Under the pieces are notes generated by a model. That model saw nothing but the letters and a program-made list of their open reading frames with translations, did no database searches and was not told the DNA's origin. From contig NC_068970.1 of the NCBI RefSeq assembly GCF_016808095.1, positions 36,738,630 to 36,802,629 on the forward strand: DNA of 64,000 nt. The letters run 5' to 3'. The stretch comes from Vigna angularis. Its lineage: Eukaryota; Streptophyta; Magnoliopsida; Fabales; Fabaceae. A program made the position numbers and the translations under genes. This document shows positions 49,580 through 61,480 of this stretch, one piece after another. Within the stretch, counting starts at the first letter, position 1, and each line of letters opens with the position of its first letter.

Positions 49580-50910
49580 GAGAGAATAAAAGTGAGATGA
49601 AGGTTTTCAATTCATTCAACCCACTGAAAACAATACAGGGGAAGGGGAAAGTAATATGGTAGTTGCCCTCATTAGTACAACTGTATAGTGGATGATAACA
49701 GATTACGGCTCGTAGAACAGGATATAGCTTAGCTGTTCTGGCTCACCTAGAGTTTGTTATTTCTTCTTGAGAGAAGGTGACGGCAGATAATACCGGAGCT
49801 AAACAAAGGTTGAACAAGAACACTAACACTTAAAATCTAACGGGATAAAAGTGTAATTTTATATTTTAAATGGGTAACGGATATTCACGGATATAAATAG
49901 CATGATACTCGAATTCGACCAATTAATAGGCGGGTATTAAATTATTCAACTACCAGTGGGTATCCATTACCCGCGGATACTAACTACTTGCAACGAATTT
50001 TACTCACGAGTACTTGTGGGTATAGGTTTTTTTGCCATCCTTATACGTGAGTCTCTCTCCGTTTTATTTTGGCTCCTTCCATATTAGGTCTATGAAAAAT
50101 GAATTGAGTGAACCCTTTTCAAATAAAAAATGCAGATTAATTTCTTTATATCACTCCACATTAAGTTTTGCGGCTCACATACAAATTTTGTAAACTTTAT
50201 TTTTATTTAATTAAATGAGTAGAAACAATATTTTTTATAATCCTATTGTTTAAAATAAGTTATATTTATATTATGATTTATAATTTTAAAGTAAAAATTT
50301 ATTGAAAATCAAAATGATTTTGAACAAGACTGAAACATTGAGAGAACTACTTTTAAATGGACTAGACCGAAATAAACGAGTTACTTTTTGATGGATTGAT
50401 CATAGATATGGATATGTCATCATTTCTTCCCTCTTGAAAATGATTTGTGCTGAAATCTCCATGTTTCTTCATGATAAGACCATTTTCTTATTATTCCAAA
50501 TTGTGTATCATTCTTCCAAGATCAAAGATCCATATACAATAATCACCAAACAAAATTTCAATCAATTTTAGTTTCACATGTAAAATTCATATCAATAAAA
50601 GACTAAAATAAGGCCTTATACTAATTTTGAAAGACTTTCATTGAGAGTTAACTATGTTCAACATATTACATAGATGGAATCAACATCGATTCTCGGCTAG
50701 TGTAATATATTCAAATTGATGGATGTAAAATGTCATTTTTGTACTAGTGAGAATGTACCTTGGTAAAAAAGTCAAATGATTCTAAAAAGGTAGACAATTA
50801 TATCATCTCAAATATAACTTTTTATATTGTGAGATTCTGAAACATTTTCAGTTCATATAATCTGGAATTCAAAACAGAAAGAGGGTAACATTGAAATTTT
50901 AAAATGTACG
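49580..50910. other. Intergenic
   Basis: No gene is seen. At about 49865-50045 the text GGGTAACGGATATTC..CCATTACCCGCGGATAC..TTTTTTTGCCATCC looks like a decayed repeat with inverted GGGTA/TACCC motifs, possibly a hAT derivative. The remainder is AT-rich. Confidence 0.35.
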
Positions 50911-53684
50911 TGTAAGAATTATGGAGATGTAGGAAGAAATTGCGTTTTTCATGACATTTTTTTTGTTAAATTATTTTAGATTAAAAGGTCTAAAACAACT
51001 AAACAATACAACTAAGCTGAGCTAAAAACTAAACCTATTCTAAAGGAAATGATAACCTACGTTAACTAAATTATAACTTAAATAAATTTGTTTTCCTAAA
51101 GTTTTATGTAATTTCTAACATATAAAGCTAAAGTTTGTTTTTCTAAATTTTATTTAATATTAATATTATTATTATTATTTAGAATATACATTTTTAACAT
51201 GTATTTATCTAGTATATACTTTTAACATAAAAAAGTGTTAATTTCATGATCATAATCTCTAATCGCTTCTAATTTAATTCTAATCTACATTTTAGAACTC
51301 TATTCTCCTTGAGTTCTCTGACTTCTCTCTACTCTTTCTCACTATAAAGTTATCTGTTCAACAACCAGGGAGTGCCTAGACAATCCTGGTGTCAAGGGCA
51401 ACAATCTAGACAGATCAATTTCTTGTTTTGAACCGATAAGATTAGTTCCCCTTTTCTATGTTTTCTATAATTCTGTGGTTTCACAGAATTTCTGCTCCTA
51501 CATGTGTTTGGAGTTTTCTTCTAATTTCTAGTTCCATCTAAGCTCTAAGAGTTGTTTCTATCACCAATTGGTGATCTATAGGTTTTTCTAGAGTTTCCTT
51601 GCGGTGCAAGGCACAGTCGGAGTAATCTTGTGAGCTGGGCAATATATATTTGAAGTAACGAAAGTTAGAGTACTTTGAATTTTAATTTTTTTGTATATAT
51701 ATATAATAAGCATGTAAATGATGAACTGTTAAACTAAATTTCTGTTTTAAGGTATTATTGAGATGTATTTTGAATGTTATGGTGTGCAAATAGTTGAACT
51801 ATGAAATTTAACCTAATTAAATGAAGTTTAATGTGTGATTGGTTGTGTTATAAGTTAGAAATCTGTGATAATATGAATTGGTTGTGAATTGAGTCATCTT
51901 GTTGTAGTTTAGAGTAGTTTATGCTTGTTTTAAGTCAACTTGGAGGAAGTGAGGTAGTGAAAATGAGAACTAGGAGTTAAGGGCTCAATTGGTCTGTTGG
52001 GATAGTTTGGGTAGGTCAAATGTGACTTGTTTGAGTCACCAAAATGGTCAAAAACATGTTCAAAGTGGTAGATTGTGATTTTGGTCTCTAAGTTGAAAAT
52101 TTTGATGTTCTAGAGTAGGAATTAATCCATAAACACTTTAGATTGAGGTTAGGAAGGTTTAGAATCATTTAGTCAAGTCTAATTAGGTATATAAAACAAT
52201 CTAGGAGTGTTAGAAGTTGGGAAAAATAGATAGAATTGGTAGTTTGAGTTTGAGTTGCATAATTCTGCAGATTTTGTTCTACAAATTATGTAGACTCGTT
52301 GTGCGAATGGATTCGCATAGCGAGTCACACTCGCGAGATGCTCTCTGCCAGGGCATTCGCATAACGAATAAGCGCACTATGCGAATGGTTTGAGAGGGTT
52401 GCTCTTTGTTTGATGATCCGCATGGCGAATCGGGGAGCTATGCGCCTGGTTGGGGTTTAAGACTATTGCCATTTTTATTCGAATAGCGAATAGGTGCGCT
52501 TTGCGAGTGTTTGGGGAGTCTGAGCCACTGCCTGAGGCTCTCGCATAGCGATTTGGGGCGCTATGCGAGGGATTAAGGGTTTGATACAATTAGAAGTTTA
52601 TTCGCATAGCAATTTTAACCGTCGTGCGAATGGTTATGAGTGGTGGGTCTCTGTTTGAGGATTCGCATAGAGAGTTGGGTCGTTGTGCGAGAAACCTCTG
52701 GATTCACTCTACGAATGTGTGCGCCGAGCGACTGGTCCAGGTTTAGTTTGTTCTTTTCTTCTTTATTTTTAAGTGGTTTGAATGATGATATAATTCATTG
52801 AATGTTAGGCATGAATGTGTATGGCATAATATGAGTATACAAAGGGTATGAAGGTTGATTCAAAGTTAAGGATAATATGGTTTCAGTGCGGGATAAGTGA
52901 GTATCAAAGTGAAATCTCTCAGTGAGATATTTGTATGTGTAGAATAAATACAAGGAGCTTAGTATTGTGGGTTATCCTAAAACTCTAATGATCTTTCATT
53001 CACATAGAGAGGATTGATTTATGTGGTAAGAGTAGCAGGAGGTCCTAGTGTAGGCACTACCTGGAGGCCTATTACGCGGTAACGGACTAACCTTGTGTAT
53101 GTGGTAGGGTGAAACTCATGACAATGACTTTGCAAAGCAGTAAAGGCCACCACAAGTGCACAACCCGTCATAGCTCGGTATTTATTCTAGGTCCGGACGG
53201 TCAAAGTCGGGGTAGTCTCATGCATAATGGTTTTGTGAAGTGAAAGGATGTGTATGATTGTATGAAGTACAGATTATGAATATATGATTACTCTTTTATT
53301 TAAACTAACTTACCCTTCTGCGTGTTTTGTGTTTTGTATATGTGATGTTTTCCTTTGCAATGATCATCCTGTGGATGTGAGCAGAGGAAGATGAGATCTT
53401 CGTGGAGCAGGCACTTGATGGAGAAGATCCAGCTGTTTAGTAGCCTTAATAGTAATATTGTAAAAAGTTTTGCAATAGACTAGTTGTTTATAAAGTTAAA
53501 ATTTTATGATTAATTTTGGATGACTCTAAGTTAAATTTTATATAATAGTTTTAACTATTCTATCTTATCCTATGTTTTTGGATATTATACAAACTGCATT
53601 CGTTCTTATCCTAAGTTTAATTCTTTATAATCATAGTTGTTATTATTATTGTTATTATTTTCGTCATTTGAGTTTGATATCACA
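50911..53684 (+). repeat. LTR-like non-coding repeat, copy 4
   Basis: It carries the same landmarks as copy 2 in the same order: CTCTAAGAGTTGTT (51541), GCAAGGCACAG (51606), the palindromic array (52290-52735), TAGAGAGGATTGA (52997), GTCCGGACGG (53190) and AATGATCATCC..GTGAGCAGA (53360). The right end resembles GATATCACA. The left end is uncertain (a TGTAAG candidate is at 50911) and no TSD was found. There is no coding capacity. Confidence 0.6.
52290..52735 (+). repeat. Array of short imperfect palindromes, copy 4 (largest)
   Basis: About seven units of roughly 60-70 bp each pair a form like TTCGCATAGCGAAT with CGCTATGCGAG. Single-base changes vary the arms (CGCATGGCGA, CGAATAGCGA, CGTTGTGCGA). 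This is the longest array of the family in the window. Confidence 0.75.
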
Positions 53685-53723
53685 TGTGTAATTTGACATT
53701 AAGATGCTTTTGAGTTTGTTGAG

Positions 53724-53726
<3 letters not shown>

Positions 53727-53794
<68 letters not shown>
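53727..53794. repeat. (AT)n microsatellite
   Basis: A run of about 68 bp of alternating AT. Confidence 0.95.
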
Positions 53795-53799
<5 letters not shown>

Positions 53800-54337
53800 C
53801 TTTTGCTTTTAATGAGTTAACTGGTGAGATGTTTGATTTTTTTCTTTAATTAAATTATTTATTTGGTCGATTAATCTTTGGGTTACTAAATACATTAATA
53901 AATACACTTCTTTATTTATCTTTTTAATTTGTTCAGAAATTAAAAAAAAAATAAAAAAAAATATTCATAAATCTTAAAAAATAGTCGAGGTTTTCTATTC
54001 TTTTTACCTCATAATAAGTGCATGAATGTGAATTAGTGAAAAGATAAAATGAAATGATAATATAGTTAACAAAAGGTTAATTAATATTCTTTTAAACTTG
54101 CAAAATTACAATTAAATATCAAAGAAATCGAAAAATATTTATCAAAACAAAATACAATCACAATAGATTTCGAGATATTAATATAGCATATTATTAGCAC
54201 GATACAAATATACTATCTCTCTTGTTCTTGAACTATACACATTTATTTTATAATTATAATGAAAATATCTTGCTTTGTTTTACAATAATTAATCATCAAC
54301 TCGAAATTATCTATTTCCTCCCTTTATAGACCTGCCC

Positions 54338-54341
<4 letters not shown>
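53795..54341. other. AT-rich spacer
   Basis: I see no feature between the two microsatellites. Confidence 0.4.

Positions 54342-54428
<87 letters not shown>
54342..54428. repeat. (AT)n microsatellite
   Basis: About 87 bp of alternating AT with one TG interruption near 54411. Confidence 0.95.
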
Positions 54429-54934
54429 ACTGGGTTGTTCAAATGATTAAATCTAGAGTAGCAAGATATTTCCTCCATTTATTATACCACATCATACTTA
54501 TTAAAAAAGTAGATATTATTTTGTTTATATTCCTTGTTTCCTTTAGTATACTCTTTTATACTATTAATAATCAAAAGGTTTCGTTTCTTCTCTGTAAAAA
54601 TATGCAATTATGCATCCTAAAATCTGTGTGCGTGTGTATATGCAAGTGGAGGTGTGACTAGGGGTGGGTAAATAGAACTGAACTGCACTGTACTACTAAA
54701 ATCTGTACTGAACTAAAAACTAATTTGTCTAAATTGAACTGAACTATAAAACAGTTCAGACAAAATGAACTGAATTGTTTTTTGTTTTATCAAACTGGAC
54801 TGAACTGAACTATACTAAATTGTACTAAACTAAAATATAAACTAATTTTAAACTGAATTGTACTAGTTTTTAAATTGAATTGTACTAGTTTTTAAACTGA
54901 ATAGTATAACAATACATGTTCTTTTTAATTGAAA

Positions 54935-56499
54935 TTTATTTTAGGCTTAATACCCTCTTTGGTCTTCAGATATGGTGAGTTGTGTCAATTAAGTTCCTTC
55001 TTTTAAAAAAGTGTCAATTGTATCTCCATTTGGTAAAATTTGCCTCAATCAAGTCCCTTCCGTTAAATACTTACAAACGGTGTTAAATTTTTTTTTTCTC
55101 TCTTCTACTTTTCTGTGCAAAGCTGATTGTCAGTACTTTTTTCTGTGCACATCTGAATAAAGTGATACAATTACTTTTTCTTTATCATTTAGCATCTGAA
55201 TATTCTCATTAGTAAAAAAGTTATTTTTTCTTCATTATTTACACTTTTAAGATTGTAATTTTAATTCTATTAATTATTAATATAACTAAACAGATTCAAT
55301 TTTTAATAATTTTACATGCATAAACTTATTAAATAAAAAATTAACACGTTAATATATAATTAAAATAACTACAGAGAATTATAAATTTATTTAAAAAACA
55401 TACAGAGGAGAGAACTCTCAAAAATAATTATATTATCATTAACTTTTTACTTAATAAACATATATAAAAATTATTATAAATTAAACTTATCATTAATTTT
55501 CAATAAATGTCTTTCCATTGACCTCTGCAAATCTTCGCTCTTCATTTCATCATTTTCTGTTTCTTCTCTCGTTCTCTCCCTCTTCAACTACTGCTACTTC
55601 TCACTACAATATTGCAACATATCTAATGGAGCAATCCTTCCACTTTCTCTTTCTCTTTTGCCACACTCTACTCTTTCACTAGTAACTTCTCATGTTCTTG
55701 TCTTTGTTGGAACCAAGCAACCTGCCACCACCACTCTGTTTCATATTTCTAAAATGGGTTGTTGTGGGACATATCTTATTCTTAATCCTCAAGCAAACAT
55801 CGCGAGCCACCACTAACAGGTTGCCGAGCCAGGTTGCTCTGTGGGATCACCGGGTACTCCAAACACTGTCGTTTTGGCTGGGGCTGCTCCGGGGAGTGGA
55901 ACTGTGGGAGGCGGAGAAAGGGGGTGGGATGGTATTGGGGAAGAATTTGAAAGGTTGAGAGGGTTCGATTTTAGGGACAAGGATTTTTGGAGGCTCTGCG
56001 GTTTGCGGGCTTAGGGTTGGGTCGTCGGTTAGGGAAGCCAAGGTGGGGAAGCCATCTGCGAAAAGGGAAGGGTTGAGAGAGAGGAGTGACTGTAGACTGG
56101 TGCTGAAAAACATGGGGTCCAAGGAGGAGCTGTCGCCGAAATAAATTATCATAACTTGGAGAGAGATTGAGAGTGGGAGAAGTGAGAATAAGGAAAATGA
56201 TGAAGAAAAAGTAACTTTTTTACTAATGAGAATATTTAGATGCTAAATGATAAAGAAAAAGTAACTGTATCACTTTATTCAGATGTGCACAGAAAAAAGT
56301 ACTGACAATCAGCTTTGCATAGAAAAGTAGAAGAGAGAGAAAAAAATTTAACATCGTTTGTAAGTATTTAACGGAAGGGACTTGATTGAGGCAAATTTTA
56401 CCAAATGGGGATACAATTGACACTTTTTTAAAAGAAGGAACTTAATTGACACAACTCACCATATCTGGGGACCAAAGAGGGTATTAAGCCTTTATTTTA
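54935..56499. mobile_element. Mutator-like element (Pack-MULE candidate)
   Basis: The element is 54944-56490 (1547 bp). The TIRs are nearly identical for about 300 bp from each end, starting GGCTTAATACCCTCTTTGGT. The 9-bp TSD TTTATTTTA is perfect (54935-54943, 56491-56499), and the pre-insertion site survives in hAT copy A. The interior is not transposase but a GC-richer segment. The near identity of the TIRs suggests a fairly recent insertion (inference). Confidence 0.93.
55500..56175. other. GC-richer passenger of the MULE
   Basis: The composition changes sharply from the AT-rich host. The 5' part is CT-rich, like a plant leader. From about 55800 to 56150 it is GC-rich and open on both strands. 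The minus frame 56152-55847 (101 aa) is rich in Ser and Pro (SLDPMFFSTSLQSLLSLNP, PKIEPSQPFKFFPN), and the plus frame is 55692-55958 (88 aa). I recognise neither; it is probably a captured host-gene fragment. Confidence 0.5.
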
Positions 56500-57732
56500 A
56501 TATTTATTTTATTTTATTCATAAGTGTCTTACAAATTAACTTTTTAATTATTTGATATTATTATTTTTTATTTTATTTATATTTCTTTTATCATTATATG
56601 TGTATGGAAATTATTTTATTATTTATTTATTTATTTATTTTATTTTATTTTATTTTTTATTTTTTATTTTTTTATTTATATTTATTTTGTCATGAATATT
56701 ATTTTACTTTCATATTTATTTTTTTAATTTTTTATTTATATTTTTTTGTTTTATATGTGTATATAATTTATTTTATCTTTTTATTTACTTATTTTATTTT
56801 AAAATAATTTTTTATTTATATTTATTTTGTTCCCTCGTAAAATTGTTTTATTAATCAATTATTTATTATTTATATTTTATTATGTAAAAATTAAACTAAT
56901 ATTTATTAATTATTATAATATAATAAAAGATTATACTAGAAAAATTACTTTTAATAACGTTTGTTAATTTTTTTGTCATTTGATATTTCTATAATATTAA
57001 TTATTTTTACTACATTACTATTTTTTTATGATATTTCATTATATATTTATTTAATAAAATTTAACGTTAAAAAATATATTTTAGTTTTAGTATGTAAAAT
57101 ACTATCATTTAAAAATAATAATATTGATATTTATTTTAAAGTAAGTTGAGTTTTAAAATAAATAGTTATTTTAGTGTGTGCGCTTACACACATTTTAATA
57201 TCATTATAAAAGTTTTTTTAACATATTTTTACATATTTAATAATATGTTAAAGAATATAATATATTTAAAGTATTATTTTTTTATATAGTCTTTTTTTTT
57301 ATGATTTATATTACTTAATCATTTAATAAAATTAAATTTAAAAAAATATATTTTACTTTTATTGCTTAAAATAATATTATTTAAAAAGTAATATATGTTT
57401 ATTGATAAAAAAAATATAAAAAATTGTAATAAAAATATTTTGTCTTAAAAAATTCATTATTAATTTTTTATTTGAACGGTTTCTTTTATTAATATTAACG
57501 TTTTCTTAACAAGACGGAACAATTGAACGGAAACTAGAGAAGATAAAAGAGTAGATACAGTTTTCACAGTTAACTGAACCGAAACTGTTATAAGTTCAGT
57601 TTTTAAAAACTAAACCATAAAATAGTATACTGAACTTTTAGTAAGAGTGGATAAGTTTTTTTAAATATAATATAGTATAGTTAACTATAGTACAGTACAG
57701 ATCAATTATTTTTGTCCAGTCCTAGGTGTGAC

Positions 57733-59572
57733 TTTGAAGTATTCCTCAATTGATGGGTGAAAATGACATTTTTTGCTCAACTGAACTAAAATGCTTTAAT
57801 CGTTTAATTATAAATATATTTTACAGAATCATTTAATTATAAATTAATATATTACTTTGCATAAATCTAAAAGAACTTAATTAGATAATAATTTAAAAAT
57901 GTTTATGATATGAAAAATTGTGACCCACTCCTGATACTAGCATTTTATTTGGGCTGTATAGTGGTGTTCCTTTTTCCAGTGGGCCTAATTCATGAACCAG
58001 AGGAAGAGAACAAGATCAAAGATTTGGTCCCATATAAAAAAGCAAAGGAAAACAAAACACAGAAGAAGCAAAGAATAGAGGTCCACTGATGCAGCAGCAA
58101 CAAAGCTTCCAAAATGGCATTAATTCCTCAGTGGTCCATTCTCTGTAAAAGCTGAGATCTTATATATACCTATTCCATGAAAAACTCATTACAATTTCTT
58201 CCCAACAATTATAATCTAAACTTGAAAGGAAAGAAAACTACGTGGCAGCTTAAAAGGCCAATGAAATATATTTTAATCCTCTCATGAAACTTACATCTGA
58301 ATTCATCAATTATAATTAAGCAAGTGACTCTTCTGATTATCTTTCATGGGTTATCATTGCATGTTAACAGCACAGGAAAGTACATGTTTAACTTCTTTAG
58401 GCAAGACTTTAAGTAAAATAAAGAATCCTCGTTTAAAAGTGAGTGAGGTCTCACAAAAGCTATAAACGATATAGACTAATCTTGAAATAAAAACTTCCTC
58501 CCACCTTAAACTAGTTAAATATATAATGAAACAGCAAAACAACAAATTTGCCGTCTCTCATTGGACTAACTAAATATGGAATGTTGGCAGAATAAGACAG
58601 CACTGCCGCATTACTTTCCTTAATTATCGATTAACCAAATCATGCTGCTTGCCTTCTAAGCATAAACAAACAAAAGATTACGGTAATTAAATGATGTTTA
58701 ATAATAATAGATAAACACCAGAACAGACAATATGCATTTTCAACGCCATCTTTTAATATTCCAAAGGGGTATTGTATGCTTCTAATCAGCTATCCTTCTA
58801 GTTCCTTTTTGTACACCATGATAATTGATTGTAACAAGGGTTTCAAGAAATAAAAGTCCAATGGGAAGATGAGAACAAACAAAGCAAATGGAATATATTA
58901 ATGTCGTTGTCAATGTGATTAATGGGTCTAATCCCTTTCTTTCTTTCTTAAGAGATAACTTACCTAGGACCACTTGCACACCCAAATGCGATAGATCATA
59001 AAAAAGAAATTAATGGAAAGATTAGATTTTTGAACTTTGCTCGTGCAATGTTTCACCACACGCATCAACAGCGTTATCTCCAAGATAAAATCTTGTAATG
59101 GTAGGAGATCTCCATAAATGAATAAGGACAAAATAGCAGATAGGTTCCATTTCCACCCCAGAATTGATAAAGGCCGTGAATTGGACAAACAGGTATGGGC
59201 ATATTGGGAGATGGAAATTTCAAAGAAAGTAGTAGTAAATGCACAATAAATAATATTTACGTTTCATAATTAAATCACTTCAAATATATACCTGCACTTT
59301 ATCAAAGAGAAAACGTGACAGCAATAAGAGCTATCTGCAGAAGAAGGTGAGACATGTCCTGGTGACACTAATTTCATAGTCTATGAACATAAACACAGTA
59401 ATACGATATTTTAATAGAAACCCAGAAACCCTTAGAATCTTCCTATAGTCTTAGTTGATTTCAAAAAGAAAAATAAAACCCAAAAAGATGGCAATAAACA
59501 ATAATGATCATGGTGAAATTGCTTTGCTTCCAGCTCCATTACCGTCTAAGTTTCTTGAGGAAATAAAGGTAG
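57733..59572. other. Intergenic, downstream of the ZF-HD gene
   Basis: No gene is supported here. The region is less AT-rich than the transposon cores and may contain the 3'UTR of the minus-strand ZF-HD gene. The open frames at 58354-59188 do not resemble proteins. Confidence 0.35.
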
Positions 59573-60679
59573 CTAAGATGACAGTCCATTAAGAGAGACA
59601 TGAACATTGCCACATCCATCTCCTTCATTCATGTGAATGTCATTGTTGTTGCTACTTGGGTTGTAGGGGTTGTTGATATCACTATCAAATCCACCTCCAC
59701 CACTGGTGTTATTGCCGTCATCATGATCTCCGATACTTTGAGGAGAATTTGCATTTGCGTTTGGATTTGCATTTTCCCCTTGATCCAATCTTCTCCTAAA
59801 GGTGTTCTTGTTGTTGTGCATCCACACCTTGAAGACCCCTCTAGAGACCCCAATGTCATTGCAGAATTGCTGGACCAATCCATCATCCCCTTTCTGCATT
59901 CTCCACCCCAGTTTCTCAGAGAAGTTTTGCATCTTCTCCTTCTGCTCCTTGCTGAACTTGGTCCTGTACCTCTTCTTCGGGTTCTCGCTCTTCAACATCA
60001 CGCTCGAAAAGGTTAGGCCTCGGTGGTGGGGGTGTTCATCGGAGGGAGTAGAGTAGCCAGTGCCGAGGGCTAAAAGCATGTGGGGTGCCGAAGCGTGGTA
60101 CGGTGGCACGTGGGAGAGTGGAGGAGGTGAGGGGCTTGACATTGGGCTCGGACTGTGGCTCGGGCTCGAACTCAGGCTGGGACTCGTGCTTTGGCTCATG
60201 GCTCGCTGAGAGATTGGTGCCGGTGCCGAAGGGGTGTAGATGCAGCTTAGGAAAGTCGGGTTATTGTTCGTGGTGGCGGCGGTGTTGGGGTTGGCGCCGT
60301 GAATGTTGTTGTTGTTGAGGTTACTGTGTTCCCGAGGATCACGGCGGTGGAAGTTGCGATGGCAGCCACAGGCGGCGCACTTGAGGGAGCGAGGATCGGT
60401 GGGGTTGGTGGAGGAGGAAGGCATGAACTCGCCACAGCCATCAAGTGCATGGCCACCTAGGCTGGCGGCGTGGTTTTTGAGGCATTCTTTGTAGGTAACG
60501 ACCATGGAGGGTGGTTGAGGCGGTGGAGCGGCGGTGGTGGAGGGGTGGCGCTTTGGGGTGCCGTTGGTGAAAGATAGAGACTTTGGGGTGGTATTATTGG
60601 TGGGGTTGACGGGTGGTGTGGTCTTAGTATCAGCATCGAAGGTTTGTATTGTGTGGGTACAGCTGGAGGTCAGGTCCAT
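59573..60679 (-). CDS. Zinc-finger homeodomain (ZF-HD) transcription factor
   Basis: This nuclear DNA-binding protein belongs to the plant ZHD family, whose members dimerise through the N-terminal zinc finger. It is a single exon of 368 aa from M at 60679. The ZF-HD dimerisation domain is at about 60-115 (YKECLKNHAASLGGHALDGC, CAACGCHRNFHRR). A long Ser/Pro- and Asn-rich linker follows. The homeodomain is at about 234-295 (KKRYRTKFSKEQKEKM, GVFKVWMHNNKNT), ending in an Asn/Gly-rich tail. An in-frame ATG 22 codons upstream (60745) exists; I prefer 60679 because MDLT.. followed later by SLSFTNGTPKRH resembles Arabidopsis ZHD9/ZHD10-type N-termini (from memory). The lack of introns is normal for the family. 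No damage is seen. Confidence 0.94.
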   Translation of the reverse strand: MDLTSSCTHTIQTFDADTKTTPPVNPTNNTTPKSLSFTNGTPKRHPSTTAAPPPQPPSMVVTYKECLKNHAASLGGHALDGCGEFMPSSSTNPTDPRSLKCAACGCHRNFHRRDPREHSNLNNNNIHGANPNTAATTNNNPTFLSCIYTPSAPAPISQRAMSQSTSPSLSSSPSHSPSPMSSPSPPPLSHVPPYHASAPHMLLALGTGYSTPSDEHPHHRGLTFSSVMLKSENPKKRYRTKFSKEQKEKMQNFSEKLGWRMQKGDDGLVQQFCNDIGVSRGVFKVWMHNNKNTFRRRLDQGENANPNANANSPQSIGDHDDGNNTSGGGGFDSDINNPYNPSSNNNDIHMNEGDGCGNVHVSLNGLSS

Positions 60680-61480
60680 GTCTGTTGTCTCTTCAAGAGT
60701 GATATAACAGGAGGAGGGAGAGGGAGAGATTAGGGTTTTTGACAAGCTTTAAGCACTGTTGTCAAAGGATGAATTGTTGTGTTAGAAGGGGAAAGAGGAA
60801 AAAAAACAAAAAAAACAAGTGAAGGGATTAATGGTGTGTGTGTGGAGGAAATAGAGTGATGATGATGCAGGTAGAAATGGCGATGATGATGGTTATAATG
60901 AGAAGTGATGACAAAATCTGAGGTTTAAATGGGGTTGCCAGCAGAAAGAGGGATACACAACACAATAGGGTCCAAAATCTCAACCACTAATGATTTGAGA
61001 AGAGAATACAAACAAAAACAATAGAAAAAGATAAAAATTAGATATAAACAAAGGAGTTTATGAATGTTGATAACTTTATATATGTTTTAAAGCAGTAAAT
61101 AATGTAGAAGGCATTAAGTGTGTAAAGTGTTTTTGATTATAATGTAATTAAAAGGGATTATATATGATATGAAATAAGTAATTTAAAAGTTATATTAATA
61201 ATGAGTTTTAATTAGATGATTGTTAATAGAAAAAAGAAAGTGAATAAAAAGTGTTATATTTTGAAGTAAGTGGCAATGAAGTGTGTATAATGGTTAGCAC
61301 ATGAATGAGATGTGTTAGTTGGGGGCAATAAATTTGTCTGAAAATATTAGGCAAGAATATATTGGTTGAGGTTGGTGATTGAGAGATGAGAATTGAAAGA
61401 TGGTGTGGTACGGATATGAGAATTGAAGGAGATTTGAGGCACAGCTGGGCCAACTCACTCCCCTGCTCTCTGCAAATACA
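60680..61480 (-). promoter_or_regulatory. ZF-HD gene 5'UTR and promoter region
   Basis: The segment sits directly upstream of the start. Around 60780-60910 it has CT/GA-rich and CA/TC-rich tracts on the gene strand (AGGAAAAAAAACAAAAAAAAC and GTGTGTGTGG on the plus strand), common in plant leaders. No defined element can be named. Confidence 0.35.

Larger units (their letters stand above)
54651..57732. mobile_element. hAT element copy B, interrupted by a MULE
   Basis: The element occupies 54659-57724 with ends TAGGGGTGGGTA and, on the right, AGTCCTA. The 8-bp target site GGTGTGAC is perfectly duplicated at 54651-54658 and 57725-57732. It is the reverse complement of copy A at 13645, including the subterminal ACTGAACTG arrays and the A/T-only core. 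The MULE at 54944-56490 plus its 9-bp TSD accounts for most of the length difference. There is no transposase. Confidence 0.93.

Noticed and set aside
58354..59188. Three short minus-strand frames downstream of the ZF-HD gene
   Set aside because: They overlap no conserved motif, are broken into different frames, and look like chance ORFs in non-coding sequence.
59600..60494. Plus-strand and alternate minus-strand frames over the ZF-HD gene
   Set aside because: They are shadows of the GC-richer coding sequence; the minus-strand 368-aa frame carries both ZF-HD domains intact.
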